From: Pectobacterium aroidearum
GTDB lineage: Bacteria > Pseudomonadota > Gammaproteobacteria > Enterobacterales > Enterobacteriaceae
Length of the DNA stretch: 64,000 nt
Direction: 5' to 3'
Assembly: GCF_041228105.1 (NCBI RefSeq)
Contig: NZ_CP166097.1
Location: 310,001 to 374,000, forward strand
Part shown: positions 27,214 to 35,313 of the stretch, piece after piece
Position numbering within the stretch: the stretch's first letter is position 1
Layout of the letters: each line of letters begins with the position of its first letter
Notes under the pieces: model-generated
Seen by the model: only the letters and a program-made list of their open reading frames with translations
The model's database searches: none
What the model was told of the DNA's origin: nothing
Translations under genes and position numbers: made by a program

Positions 27214-27229
27214 TGGCATATCCCTTGCT
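27214..27229 (+). promoter_or_regulatory. Sigma54 promoter of the lyase operon
   Basis: TGGCATATCCCTTGCT matches the sigma54 consensus TGGCAC-N5-TTGCW at all but one position, with GG-N10-GC spacing. It lies 44 bp before the start codon of the heparinase-like gene, the same distance as at the PTS operon. Confidence 0.87.
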
Positions 27230-27272
27230 TATTCCTGTTAGATAATAAAATAAACAGGAAAATAGACGAATC

Positions 27273-29147
27273 ATGAATAGAATCTCTCTGGCTATAATGA
27301 TGACTACCATTTTCATCACTCCCTCCGTGCTGGCTGCTGTTCCTGACGCTCATGAATTTAACGCTATCAATATATTTACTCGCGATACTGTCGTTAAAAA
27401 TTTAAAAAAAGATCATCCAAGATTATTGATGACTGGCGAGGATATAAAAATTATCCAAGAGCAGGTTAAAAGCGATGAAGAGATGAAAAAGCTGGTTGAT
27501 GAGGTAATTAGAAGAGCTGAAGGAAGCCTTAATGAGCCGGTTATTCATTATAAATTGACTGGGAACGATGCATCACCTTCATTACTGGATACATCGCGGA
27601 AGGCTATAAAGATTATCCTGGATAATGCATTTTCCTGGAAAATCACCGGAGATGCTCGTTTCGCTAGAAAAGCGAAAGAAACCGTGCTTGCCGTATCTGA
27701 CTTTCCTGACTGGAATGCGCAATCCCGTTTTCTTGATGCTGGAGAAATGATGTTTGCGGTGGCTATCGGCTATGACTGGCTTTACGACCAGTTCTCCGCC
27801 GAAGAAGAGAAGCAAATTCGGGAGGCACTACTTGAGAAGGGAATTAATTGGGGATTAAAAGCTTACGCTGACAAGGATCCCGCCGCGCCCAGCCTGGGGT
27901 TTCCGTGGTGGGCGACCAATTGGAATGAAGTCTGCAACGGCGGGGTGCTTGCAGCAGTTCTTGCTACCGCGGAACATTATCCCGAACGGACACGGACGCT
28001 GCTCAACAATATTATCCCCTCGCTGAAGATGGGGCTGGATGCCTATAAACCAGATGGCGCGAGTGCAGAAGGCCCCATTTATTGGAGCTACGGTATGACC
28101 TATCGCATTATTGCGCAGGAGATGCTGAGAAGCGCGTTTGGTCAGGATTATGGTTTATCGTCAGATACCGTTCTGGAAAAAACACCCTGGTATCGTTTTG
28201 CTATTGAAGGTTTCTCTGGTGATGGTTTCAACTACGGTGATGCGGTAGAAGATCAGGGTTATACCCCCGTTTATGCCTGGTTCGGCAATCGCTATAAACA
28301 AGATCTCATTATTAATGCTGCCAGAGGACAGATGCAGAAAGCGCTAGCGCGCTCAGCAGCAGGGAAGGTGTGGGGAGAGTTCGATCGCTTTTTGCCACTA
28401 TTTGCGCTGTGGTATCCACAAGCCGTGAGCGTCAGTGGTGCAACGACACAAGATAACTTTCTGTTTCATGGACCATCAGCGCTTTTTATTTATAAGAAGC
28501 AATTTTCAGATGGGGGAAATGTCTGGTTAGGTATTAAGTCTGGTGACAATAAAGCGAATCATGCCCATCAGGATCTTGGCTCTTTTGTTCTGGAATATGA
28601 TGGTGTCCGCTGGGCTAATGATTTAGGCAAAGACTATTATAATCTCCCCGGTTATTTTGATAATGCCGTGCGTCCATCGTATTTCCGCGTATCTGCCTTA
28701 AGCCATAACACGCTCACCTTTGATGGTGACAATCAGGATCCTAATGGCGTGGCGACACTCATTTGGGATGAAAAGCAATCAACGGCAAGGCTTGAATTAA
28801 CACGAGCCTATCCTCATGTCGCGGAAAATATACTCAGAGAATATCAGTTAGATGGAAAAGCCATAACAATAAGTGATGCAATACAAGGAACCTACAACCC
28901 CAAAATATACCGTTGGGCAATGGTGACAACTGCCGAGATCACTATCAAGGGCAATACGGCATTGTTGACCAAAGAGGGTAGGACGATCAACGTGATAAAA
29001 GATGATGATTCTGCGGAATTTCGTGTTCTATCGACAAAACCTGCCGATAACCGACAAAAGGACAACGTGGGGACATCCATGTTGGCAGTACAAAAGGAAA
29101 TACCTGCAAAATCTGATTACAGAATCAATGTCACTATTACGCCATGA
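27273..29147 (+). CDS. Exported heparinase II/III-like polysaccharide lyase
   Basis: A 624-residue precursor. Seen: a signal peptide (MNRISLAIMMTTIFITPSVLA, cleavage near residues 21-22); an alpha/alpha-toroid region with DHPRLLMTGEDI, FPWWATNWNEVCNGG and SAEGPIYWSYGMTYR; then the heparinase II/III beta-sandwich domain with NHAHQDLGSFVLEYDGVRW, which carries the conserved metal/substrate His and Asp. Such enzymes cleave uronic-acid glycans by beta-elimination (PL12, PL15, PL17, PL21 and related families); the exact family is not decided here. It likely acts in the periplasm. The gene is AT-rich compared with the core genes around it, a sign of transfer. It has its own sigma54 promoter. Confidence 0.88.
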   Translation: MNRISLAIMMTTIFITPSVLAAVPDAHEFNAINIFTRDTVVKNLKKDHPRLLMTGEDIKIIQEQVKSDEEMKKLVDEVIRRAEGSLNEPVIHYKLTGNDASPSLLDTSRKAIKIILDNAFSWKITGDARFARKAKETVLAVSDFPDWNAQSRFLDAGEMMFAVAIGYDWLYDQFSAEEEKQIREALLEKGINWGLKAYADKDPAAPSLGFPWWATNWNEVCNGGVLAAVLATAEHYPERTRTLLNNIIPSLKMGLDAYKPDGASAEGPIYWSYGMTYRIIAQEMLRSAFGQDYGLSSDTVLEKTPWYRFAIEGFSGDGFNYGDAVEDQGYTPVYAWFGNRYKQDLIINAARGQMQKALARSAAGKVWGEFDRFLPLFALWYPQAVSVSGATTQDNFLFHGPSALFIYKKQFSDGGNVWLGIKSGDNKANHAHQDLGSFVLEYDGVRWANDLGKDYYNLPGYFDNAVRPSYFRVSALSHNTLTFDGDNQDPNGVATLIWDEKQSTARLELTRAYPHVAENILREYQLDGKAITISDAIQGTYNPKIYRWAMVTTAEITIKGNTALLTKEGRTINVIKDDDSAEFRVLSTKPADNRQKDNVGTSMLAVQKEIPAKSDYRINVTITP

Positions 29148-29188
29148 TCTCTGTAATCTGTTGTTAATCAATAAAAAGGAAACTGTGT

Positions 29189-30856
29189 ATGGATATCTGT
29201 TTGAGTAAGAAAAAAGGTGTTTTTTTCTTAATAATTATATTTTTGAGTCTGTTTCTAAGCGTACTCAGAGTAGGACACGCGGCCGTCAATGATAAAGCCT
29301 TCCTGCATCCGGGTATGCTTTATACGCAAGCGGATTTGGAGCGGATGAAGGCAGGGGTTAATAATAAGCAGGAGCCTTGGTATACGGATTGGCAACTGCT
29401 GCAATCTCACTATTTGGCAAGCGCCACGTATTCAGTCACGCCAAAAGCGGTGGTATACCGAAACGATCCCACAAATGGCAGTGCGGGAAATGGCGAGCTA
29501 CAGAATAGTGCTTCAGCCGCATTGTCCCTCGCAATTGAATGGGCGATGACAAAAAATCCCGCCTATGCGAATGCGGCGATAAAAATTCTGAATGGCTGGT
29601 CAACGACATTGACGGCAATTAAGGGCAACGACGCACAGCTTGCCGCCAGCCTGTATGGCTATAAATTGCTTAATGCGGCTGAGATATTACGCTATACCGG
29701 CAGCGGCTGGTCGTCGGCTGATATTGCGCAGTTTAGTAAAATGATGACCAACGTATTTTACCCATTGACCAGCACCTATGGTCAGGTCAATGGCGGTTGG
29801 GCGAATGGTAATTGGGATGCGGCCGACACGCTATTTCACCTGAGTTTAGGGGTCTGGCTGAACGATTCTGAATTATATAATAGCGCTGTAACGTATTTTA
29901 AACAGGGCGAGGGCAATGGTTCGGTTATCCATTATGTACAAAATGAGAATGGCCAATTGCAGGAGAGTGGCCGCGATCAGGCGCATGCGCAAGGGGGATT
30001 AGGCTTATTGGTGATGGCGGCGCAGATTGGTTATAACCAGCGCCAGTATCATACAAGCGGGGCAGATATGGTGAGCTACCCGAATAATAGCTATCCACTG
30101 GTTAAGGCGGCGGAATACACCGCGAAATATAATCTGGGATATACGGTGCCCTATACGCCGATTCCTGGTAAAGGTTATACGCTTGCGGATATGGGAAAAG
30201 GGCGCGCATGGATCCCCGGTCTGACCATCTCTTCTGCATTTCGTGGCGAATTCAGGCCAATATATCGTGGCATTTTCAGCTTATTCACCGCAGCCGGTGT
30301 GTCTGAAACTCAACTGCCTTACACGAAAGAAGTTATCAGTCGTATGCCGATAGGTAAGTTTTATTTTGATCATCCTTCCTATGAAGGATTAATCAATGCG
30401 ACAGATTCTTCTTCATCCGACAATATGTATATTGTGTTGCAGTCCGTCAGCAAATCTCGGAATAACGATAACACGGGAACGCTGGCTGCCGTCACGGGTG
30501 AGTCCGCGCCAATTACCGTAAATGGGGTCAATCCGTCGGTAAATAGTGGGATTCAGGCGGTTTATCTTAATCAAAACAAATTCGCTTTCCGTTCGATACA
30601 GACAGGGAAATATATTTCTGCCACCTCGGATGGTCGTTTAGTTGCATCTGCCAACAACGTGACCGACAGCGAATCCTTTATTTATACCGATTCTGGCAAT
30701 GGTAATGGAACGTTATTGTCCGTATCGAATAAGCGTTTCCTGATTATGGATTCTGATACCTATCAAATTTCAGCGACTGGAACGGGCGTTAGCAATGATA
30801 ATGGCCGGTGGATGATGTTATATCCCGATCCAACAGCGTTAGGTGTTGTTAAGTAA
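29189..30856 (+). CDS. Exported alginate-lyase/PL38-like enzyme with C-terminal beta-trefoil-like domain
   Basis: A 555-residue precursor, 41 bp downstream of the heparinase-like gene. Seen: a hydrophobic N-terminus (signal peptide to about GHA, residue 31); an alginate-lyase-type alpha-barrel (about 35-400) with NGGWANGNWDAADTLFHLS, and the segment QLQESGRDQAHAQGGLGLL typical of the alginate lyase/PL38 superfamily; then about 110 residues with repeated FRSIQTGKYISA-like strands that resemble a fascin or ricin-type beta-trefoil, possibly carbohydrate-binding. Expected activity is endo-cleavage of a uronan such as glucuronan or alginate; the substrate is inferred only from the family. Same transcription unit as the previous gene. 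Confidence 0.8.
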   Translation: MDICLSKKKGVFFLIIIFLSLFLSVLRVGHAAVNDKAFLHPGMLYTQADLERMKAGVNNKQEPWYTDWQLLQSHYLASATYSVTPKAVVYRNDPTNGSAGNGELQNSASAALSLAIEWAMTKNPAYANAAIKILNGWSTTLTAIKGNDAQLAASLYGYKLLNAAEILRYTGSGWSSADIAQFSKMMTNVFYPLTSTYGQVNGGWANGNWDAADTLFHLSLGVWLNDSELYNSAVTYFKQGEGNGSVIHYVQNENGQLQESGRDQAHAQGGLGLLVMAAQIGYNQRQYHTSGADMVSYPNNSYPLVKAAEYTAKYNLGYTVPYTPIPGKGYTLADMGKGRAWIPGLTISSAFRGEFRPIYRGIFSLFTAAGVSETQLPYTKEVISRMPIGKFYFDHPSYEGLINATDSSSSDNMYIVLQSVSKSRNNDNTGTLAAVTGESAPITVNGVNPSVNSGIQAVYLNQNKFAFRSIQTGKYISATSDGRLVASANNVTDSESFIYTDSGNGNGTLLSVSNKRFLIMDSDTYQISATGTGVSNDNGRWMMLYPDPTALGVVK

Positions 30857-30866
30857 TAACCGAACA

Positions 30867-30962
30867 CGGAACTGGAGTTATCTCTGGTTCCGTCATTTCT
30901 CAATGCTTATTTCTCAATGCGTCATCCTGTTCTGATTTTTCGAACAGAGCGGTGAGTTTTTT
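30867..30962 (+). terminator. Possible terminators after the lyase operon
   Basis: Two hairpins follow the stop: CGGAAC (30867-30872) / GTTCCG (30887-30892), and CTGTTC (30927-30932) / GAACAG (30942-30947) with six T at 30957-30962. Each stem is only 6 bp; weak, but in the expected place. Confidence 0.4.
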
Positions 30963-31024
30963 GCGCTATCTTATTTGCCACCGCCCGTTACACTTTCCTT
31001 ATCAAAAACGCGGGAGGAAATAAC

Positions 31025-31720
31025 ATGATCTATTTACGTCAAGCGCAAGATCGCGGACATGCGAATCACGGCTGGCTCGACAGCTGGCACACGTTCTCCT
31101 TTGCCGATTATTACGATCCTGATTTCATGGGATTTTCGGCACTGCGCGTCATTAATGAAGACGTTATCGAAGGCGGGCAGGGCTTTGGCACACATCCGCA
31201 CAAAGATATGGAAATTCTGACCTATGTTTTATCCGGTGCCGTTGAGCATCAGGACAGCATGGGAAATAAAGAGCAGGTGCCAGCAGGCGAATTCCAGATT
31301 ATGAGTGCGGGTACCGGTATTCGTCACTCTGAATACAATGCCAGCAAGGACGAACCGCTGCATCTGTACCAAATCTGGATTATCCCGGAAAAAACCGGGC
31401 TGACGCCGCGCTACGAGCAGAAACGCTTTGATGTGCAACAAGGACGCCAGTTAGTGCTGTCACCGGATGCGCGTGAAGGCTCGCTGAAAGTCTTTCAGGA
31501 TATGACGCTGTGGCGCTGGGCGCTGAAAGCGCAGGAGCAATCGGTGTATCAGATTCAGGCTGACCGTCGCGTCTGGGTTCAGGTGGTGCGTGGTACGGTA
31601 GAGATTAACGGCCAGAAAGCGGAAGCTAGCGATGCGTTCGCAGTCTGGGACGAAACGGCGATTTCTGTACACGCCAGCGAAGACAGTGAAATTCTGCTGT
31701 TTGATTTGCCGCCAGTATAA
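31025..31720 (+). CDS. yhhW: Pirin-family protein YhhW (quercetinase-like)
   Basis: A 231-residue bicupin matching E. coli YhhW, which has quercetin 2,3-dioxygenase activity in vitro; the physiological role is unknown. Seen: the N-terminal RGHANHGWLDSWHTFSFADYYD, the metal-binding cluster FGTHPHKDMEILTYVLSG with three His and one downstream His/Glu (GTGIRHSEYN), and a degenerate second cupin. GGAGG (31013-31017) precedes ATG 31025. It lies upstream of gntR as in E. coli; the PTS-lyase cluster ends just before it, so this marks the return to core synteny. Confidence 0.93.
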   Translation: MIYLRQAQDRGHANHGWLDSWHTFSFADYYDPDFMGFSALRVINEDVIEGGQGFGTHPHKDMEILTYVLSGAVEHQDSMGNKEQVPAGEFQIMSAGTGIRHSEYNASKDEPLHLYQIWIIPEKTGLTPRYEQKRFDVQQGRQLVLSPDAREGSLKVFQDMTLWRWALKAQEQSVYQIQADRRVWVQVVRGTVEINGQKAEASDAFAVWDETAISVHASEDSEILLFDLPPV

Positions 31721-31742
31721 CGACGGCGAAGATGTGAAACAT

Positions 31743-31770
31743 AAGCCCGCGTAGGAATGGACGCGGGCTT
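31743..31770 (+). terminator. Terminator after yhhW
   Basis: Perfect 10-bp stem AAGCCCGCGT (31743-31752) / ACGCGGGCTT (31761-31770) with an 8-nt loop, followed by ATTAT; 22 bp after the yhhW stop. Confidence 0.7.
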
Positions 31771-31882
31771 ATTATGCTCTTAAAAGCCGCATGTTACCCT
31801 TCAGATTCTGCCCCTTTGCCTTTACTTTCTTTACGTTTTTTTTGCTAGACTTAGCCTACTGTTTTTCAGGCATTTTTAGTCG

Positions 31883-32881
31883 ATGATGAAGAAGAAAAGA
31901 CCCGTTCTCCAGGACGTTGCTGACCGCGTTGGGATTACCAAAATGACGGTAAGCCGCTATTTGCGTAACCCTGCGCAGGTGTCAGCCGCGTTGCAGGAAA
32001 AGATCGCTATTGCATTGGATGAGCTGGGCTATATTCCCAATCTCGCGCCGAATATGCTCGCCAGCTCCACCAGCCGGGCGATTGGGGTGCTGCTGCCGTC
32101 ATTAACCAATCAGGTTTTTGCCGAGGTATTACGTGGGATTGAGCGTACGGCGGAAGCGCACGGTTACCAGACCATGTTGGCGCACTATGGCTATCATCCT
32201 GACAAAGAAGAACAGCGCCTGACCTCACTGCTGTCGTATCACATCGATGGGCTTATTCTGGCCGAACGTACCCACACGCCGCGAACGCGCCAGATGCTGG
32301 ACGTCGCCGGCATTCCAGTCGTGGAACTGATGGATTCCGTCTCACCCTGTCTGGATATGGCCGTTGGGTTTGATAACGTTGAAGCCGGGCGTCAGATGAC
32401 GCTGCGTATGGTCGCGTTGGGGCATCGTCATATCGTCTATCTCGGGGCGCGGCAGGATGAGCGTACGATTATGCGCTGCCGGGGCTACGAGCAGGCGATG
32501 TGGGAAAGCGATCTCAAAAGTTACTGCGTGATGAGCGAGCGGGCGTCTTCCTATTCGCTCGGTGGTGAGCTGCTGCGGCAGACACAGACGGAATACCCGC
32601 AGGTCGATAGCGTATTTTGTACCAACGACGACTTAGCCGTCGGCGCGATGTTTGAATGCCAGCGCCAGGGATTGCGCGTGCCGGAAGATATCGGTGTAGC
32701 GGGTTTCCACGGGCACGATATTGGTCAGGCGATGGTGCCTAAGCTGGCGAGCGTACTGACACCGCGTGAGCACATGGGGCGTGTCGGCACCGAGCGTTTA
32801 CTGGCTCGTCTGCGGGGCGAGCCAGTTGCTCAGGGCATGGTCGATGTCGGTTTTACCGTGCTGGACGGTGAAAGCCTTTAA
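31883..32881 (+). CDS. gntR: Gluconate operon repressor GntR (LacI family)
   Basis: A 332-residue LacI-family repressor, like E. coli GntR. Seen: the N-terminal helix-turn-helix VLQDVADRVGITKMTVSRYLRNP, the hinge NLAPNMLASSTSRAIGVLLPS, and a periplasmic-binding-protein-like effector domain ending in GVAGFHGHDIG. It represses gluconate uptake and phosphorylation until gluconate binds. ATG 31883 is followed by another ATG; either could be used. The gene ends 9 bp from convergent gntK, and its operators are probably the two overlapping palindromes at 33463-33492. Confidence 0.94.
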   Translation: MMKKKRPVLQDVADRVGITKMTVSRYLRNPAQVSAALQEKIAIALDELGYIPNLAPNMLASSTSRAIGVLLPSLTNQVFAEVLRGIERTAEAHGYQTMLAHYGYHPDKEEQRLTSLLSYHIDGLILAERTHTPRTRQMLDVAGIPVVELMDSVSPCLDMAVGFDNVEAGRQMTLRMVALGHRHIVYLGARQDERTIMRCRGYEQAMWESDLKSYCVMSERASSYSLGGELLRQTQTEYPQVDSVFCTNDDLAVGAMFECQRQGLRVPEDIGVAGFHGHDIGQAMVPKLASVLTPREHMGRVGTERLLARLRGEPVAQGMVDVGFTVLDGESL

Positions 32882-32890
32882 ACCGCTGCG

Positions 32891-33403
32891 TTAGCCTGCT
32901 GCACGCAGTGCCTCAACGCAGCGCTGTACGACTTCTTCCCGTGTGCCGTCAATATCGACCTTCAGGACATCCGGTTCATCGCTGCCCGGTTCTTCCAGCG
33001 CATCGAACTGACTTTTCAGCAGATCCGTTGGCATGAAGTGGCCTGCTCTGGCTTTGTGACGCTCGAGCACTAGCTCAAAGCTGCCTTTCAAATAGATAAA
33101 CACCATCTTTTCGTTCCCTTCGCGCAGGCGGTCGCGGTAACGCTTTTTCAGCGCGGAACAGACGATGATGCCGGTCTCGTTTTTGTGTGCCAGGCTGTAA
33201 GCGACATCGCTAAGCCGCTCCAGCCACGGTGCACGGTCGTCATCGTTCAGTGGCGTGCCGCTGGCCATTTTCTGGATATTCGCGCGCGGATGCAGATCGT
33301 CGCCATCAATAAATTTTGCCTGAATGGCGCGGCCAAGTTCAGCGCCAACTGAGGATTTTCCACTGCCTGATACGCCCATCAGAATAATGCTTCGACCTGA
33401 CAT
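32891..33403 (-). CDS. gntK: Gluconokinase
   Basis: A 170-residue shikimate-kinase-like P-loop enzyme phosphorylating gluconate to 6-phosphogluconate, which feeds the pentose-phosphate and Entner-Doudoroff pathways. Seen: Walker A MGVSGSGKSSVG at residues 9-20, IDGDDLHPRANIQKM and SGTPLNDDDRAPWL for substrate binding, and ARAGHFMPTDLLKSQFDALEEP. The start is ATG 33403. In E. coli gntK is in one operon with gntU behind gntR; here it runs on the opposite strand, convergent with gntR and divergent from the permease gene. Confidence 0.95.
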   Translation of the reverse strand: MSGRSIILMGVSGSGKSSVGAELGRAIQAKFIDGDDLHPRANIQKMASGTPLNDDDRAPWLERLSDVAYSLAHKNETGIIVCSALKKRYRDRLREGNEKMVFIYLKGSFELVLERHKARAGHFMPTDLLKSQFDALEEPGSDEPDVLKVDIDGTREEVVQRCVEALRAAG

Positions 33404-33462
33404 AATTTGATCTCTATCTCAAACTGTAAATTAAATGATACTTAATGGTTCCAGACTTTAAC

Positions 33463-33492
33463 ATGTTACCCGTATCATGTTACCGGTATCAA
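33463..33492. promoter_or_regulatory. Two overlapping GntR operators
   Basis: ATGTTACCCGTATCAT (33463-33478) and ATGTTACCGGTATCAA (33477-33492) each match the E. coli GntR operator pattern ATGTTA-N4-TAACAT-like, and overlap by two bases. They lie between divergent gntK and the gluconate permease gene, so one repressor could control both. Confidence 0.75.
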
Positions 33493-33499
33493 ATGATGA

Positions 33500-33515
33500 T
33501 GTGATACACCTCACA
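33500..33515. promoter_or_regulatory. Consensus CRP site
   Basis: TGTGATACACCTCACA has both CRP half-sites TGTGA and TCACA complete, 6-bp spacer. It sits 47-62 bp upstream of the gluconate permease gene, just after the GntR operators, consistent with catabolite control. Confidence 0.87.
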
Positions 33516-33561
33516 AACAATCAGCCAATTCTGGCCCGGTGTCTAAGAGAGATGATTAACG

Positions 33562-34938
33562 ATGACAGAAATAACATCCGCCTATAGCGCCAGTGTGCTA
33601 TTAACCATCGCCGCAGGCGCAGTCGCACTGTTACTGGTGTTGATTATGCGCTTTAAAGTGCATGCTTTTCTGGCTTTGACACTGGTAAGTTTGGTCACTG
33701 CTCTGGTGACGAAAACTCCATACGAGAAGATTGTCCCCACGTTGCTCAGTGGCTTCGGTAGTACGCTGGCTTCTGTTGCTCTGCTGGTTGGTTTGGGAGC
33801 AATGATTGGCCGTTTGCTGGAAGTCACCGGTGGCGCGAAGGTGTTGGCTGATACGCTGATCAACAAGTTCGGTGAACAGCGAGCACCCTTTGCGCTCGGT
33901 ATTGCTTCACTGCTCTTTGGCTTCCCGATCTTCTTTGATGCGGGTTTGGTTGTCATGCTGCCGATTATTTTCAGCGTAGCAAAACGCTTTGGTGGTTCGA
34001 CATTAAAATATGCCTTCCCCGCTGCGGGTGCTTTTGCTGCTATGCACGCGTTAGTGCCGCCACATCCCGGTCCGGTTGCGGCCAGTGAATTGCTGGGTGC
34101 CAATATTGGCCTGTTAGTGATTATCGGTGGCCTTATTGCGTTACCCACCTGGTATTTCGGCGGTTATCTCTATGGGTTATACGCAGGTAAAAAATTCGAT
34201 ATCAAGCTGCCTTCGAGCTTCTTGTCTGCGGTTGAAACGGATACGAGCGTTAAACCACCGCGTTTTTCCGTGGTGCTGAGTATCCTGCTGCTGCCACTGG
34301 TGCTGATTTTTCTCGATACCGGACTCAATACGTTAACGGTAATGGGTATTGTCAGCGGTGATAGTGGACTGGTGCAGTTCCTGCGTATGTTAGGAAAAAC
34401 GCCGGTTGCATTATTGATCACGGTGTTTTTTGCGCTGATAGTCTTTAGTGGTGATAAGAGCCGCTCACACCTTGAAAAAATCTGTGATGGGGCGCTAGGG
34501 CCGATTTGTTCGATTATCCTGGTAACTGGCGCGGGCGGCATGTTCGGTGGCGTGCTACGTGCCAGCGGGATTGGTAATGCTTTGGCTGGCGCACTGGCTG
34601 ATACGGGGATGCCAGTGATTGTTGCTGCATTTGTCGTGTCTGCGGCACTGCGTGTGGCGCAGGGGTCGGCGACGGTGGCGCTGACGACGACGGCGGCGCT
34701 GATGGCACCCACCGTGGCGGCGACCACAGGCTTAAGTCAGTTTGACCTGTGCTTTATTGTGGTAGCAATTGCGGGTGGTGCGACCGTTCTGTCGCATGTG
34801 AACGATTCTGGCTTCTGGCTGGTGAGTCGTTTCCTTGAGATGGATGAGAAAACGACCCTGAAAACCTGGACGGTAATGGAAACGTTGCTCGGGACTATCG
34901 CGTTCCTGATTGCGGTAATAGGCAGTATTTTGCTCTGA
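33562..34938 (+). CDS. GntP-family gluconate:H+ symporter
   Basis: A 458-residue GntP-family permease with about 12 hydrophobic segments. Seen: the conserved GLGAMIGRLLEVTGGAKVLA, GFPIFFDAGLVVMLPIIF, MHALVPPHPGPVAASE, RVAQGSATVAL and GGATVLSHVNDSGFWL motifs. The family imports gluconate or related aldonates with a proton. Which E. coli paralogue (GntU, GntT, GntP or IdnT) is the closest was not decided, so no symbol is given. Expression should follow the GntR operators and CRP site just upstream; a good terminator follows. Confidence 0.9.
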   Translation: MTEITSAYSASVLLTIAAGAVALLLVLIMRFKVHAFLALTLVSLVTALVTKTPYEKIVPTLLSGFGSTLASVALLVGLGAMIGRLLEVTGGAKVLADTLINKFGEQRAPFALGIASLLFGFPIFFDAGLVVMLPIIFSVAKRFGGSTLKYAFPAAGAFAAMHALVPPHPGPVAASELLGANIGLLVIIGGLIALPTWYFGGYLYGLYAGKKFDIKLPSSFLSAVETDTSVKPPRFSVVLSILLLPLVLIFLDTGLNTLTVMGIVSGDSGLVQFLRMLGKTPVALLITVFFALIVFSGDKSRSHLEKICDGALGPICSIILVTGAGGMFGGVLRASGIGNALAGALADTGMPVIVAAFVVSAALRVAQGSATVALTTTAALMAPTVAATTGLSQFDLCFIVVAIAGGATVLSHVNDSGFWLVSRFLEMDEKTTLKTWTVMETLLGTIAFLIAVIGSILL

Positions 34939-34945
34939 TATGTTT

Positions 34946-34972
34946 AGCCCCCTCCTTGCAGAGGGGGCTTTT
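34946..34972 (+). terminator. Intrinsic terminator of the gluconate permease gene
   Basis: GCCCCCTC (34947-34954) / GAGGGGGC (34961-34968) with a 6-nt loop, then four T. Starts 9 bp after the stop codon. Confidence 0.9.
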
Positions 34973-35055
34973 AGTCACATTTTTATGCCGACTAAGAAAC
35001 GGTTTCGTGCGCGATAATGTCGTTATTTTCATGCTACTTCATAGCACGCGCCCGA

Positions 35056-35240
35056 CATGGGGCGGCTCAAACGCCGCTCGCCCCATGCCCCCTGGCTTCT
35101 GGCTAAATTATGCCGCTACGCGGTGCCATCGGCGTTCATGACCACTTTTCGAGCCGACTGTGACGCGCTCCCGGCGCGGCACAGCCTTTCGCGGCGTCCA
35201 TGCCGCTCACTCGGTGGTCATGTCCACCGCTGCATAATTT
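35056..35240. repeat. Palindromic MITE-like block
   Basis: In the 375-bp gap between the gluconate permease gene and yhgN, two structures adjoin. First, CATGGGGCG (35056-35064) / CGCCCCATG (35079-35087) is a perfect 9-bp hairpin. Second, a 136-bp imperfect palindrome has ends AAATTATGCCGC (35105-35116) / GCTGCATAATTT (35229-35240), inner arms CATGACCAC (35137-35145) / GTGGTCATG (35214-35222) and a core CTGTG (35158-35162) / CACAG (35180-35184). Such size and symmetry suggest a non-autonomous element or intergenic repeat. Small ORFs in it look spurious. Confidence 0.55.
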
Positions 35241-35313
35241 TTACGCCGGATAACGTCGACCCCCATAATAATTTGCGCATTTATGTATGAGACACTGAGG
35301 GGTAGCGATGCGG

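Noticed and set aside
19249..30856. Reading the cluster as a mannose or N-acetylgalactosamine utilisation operon
   Set aside because: The PTS alone would allow it, but no aga/man enzymes are present, and GH88 with two lyases points to uronans.
34956..35290. Two short ORFs (61 and 77 codons) in the gap before yhgN
   Set aside because: Both run through the inverted repeats of the palindromic block, have no ribosome site, and overlap each other in different frames.
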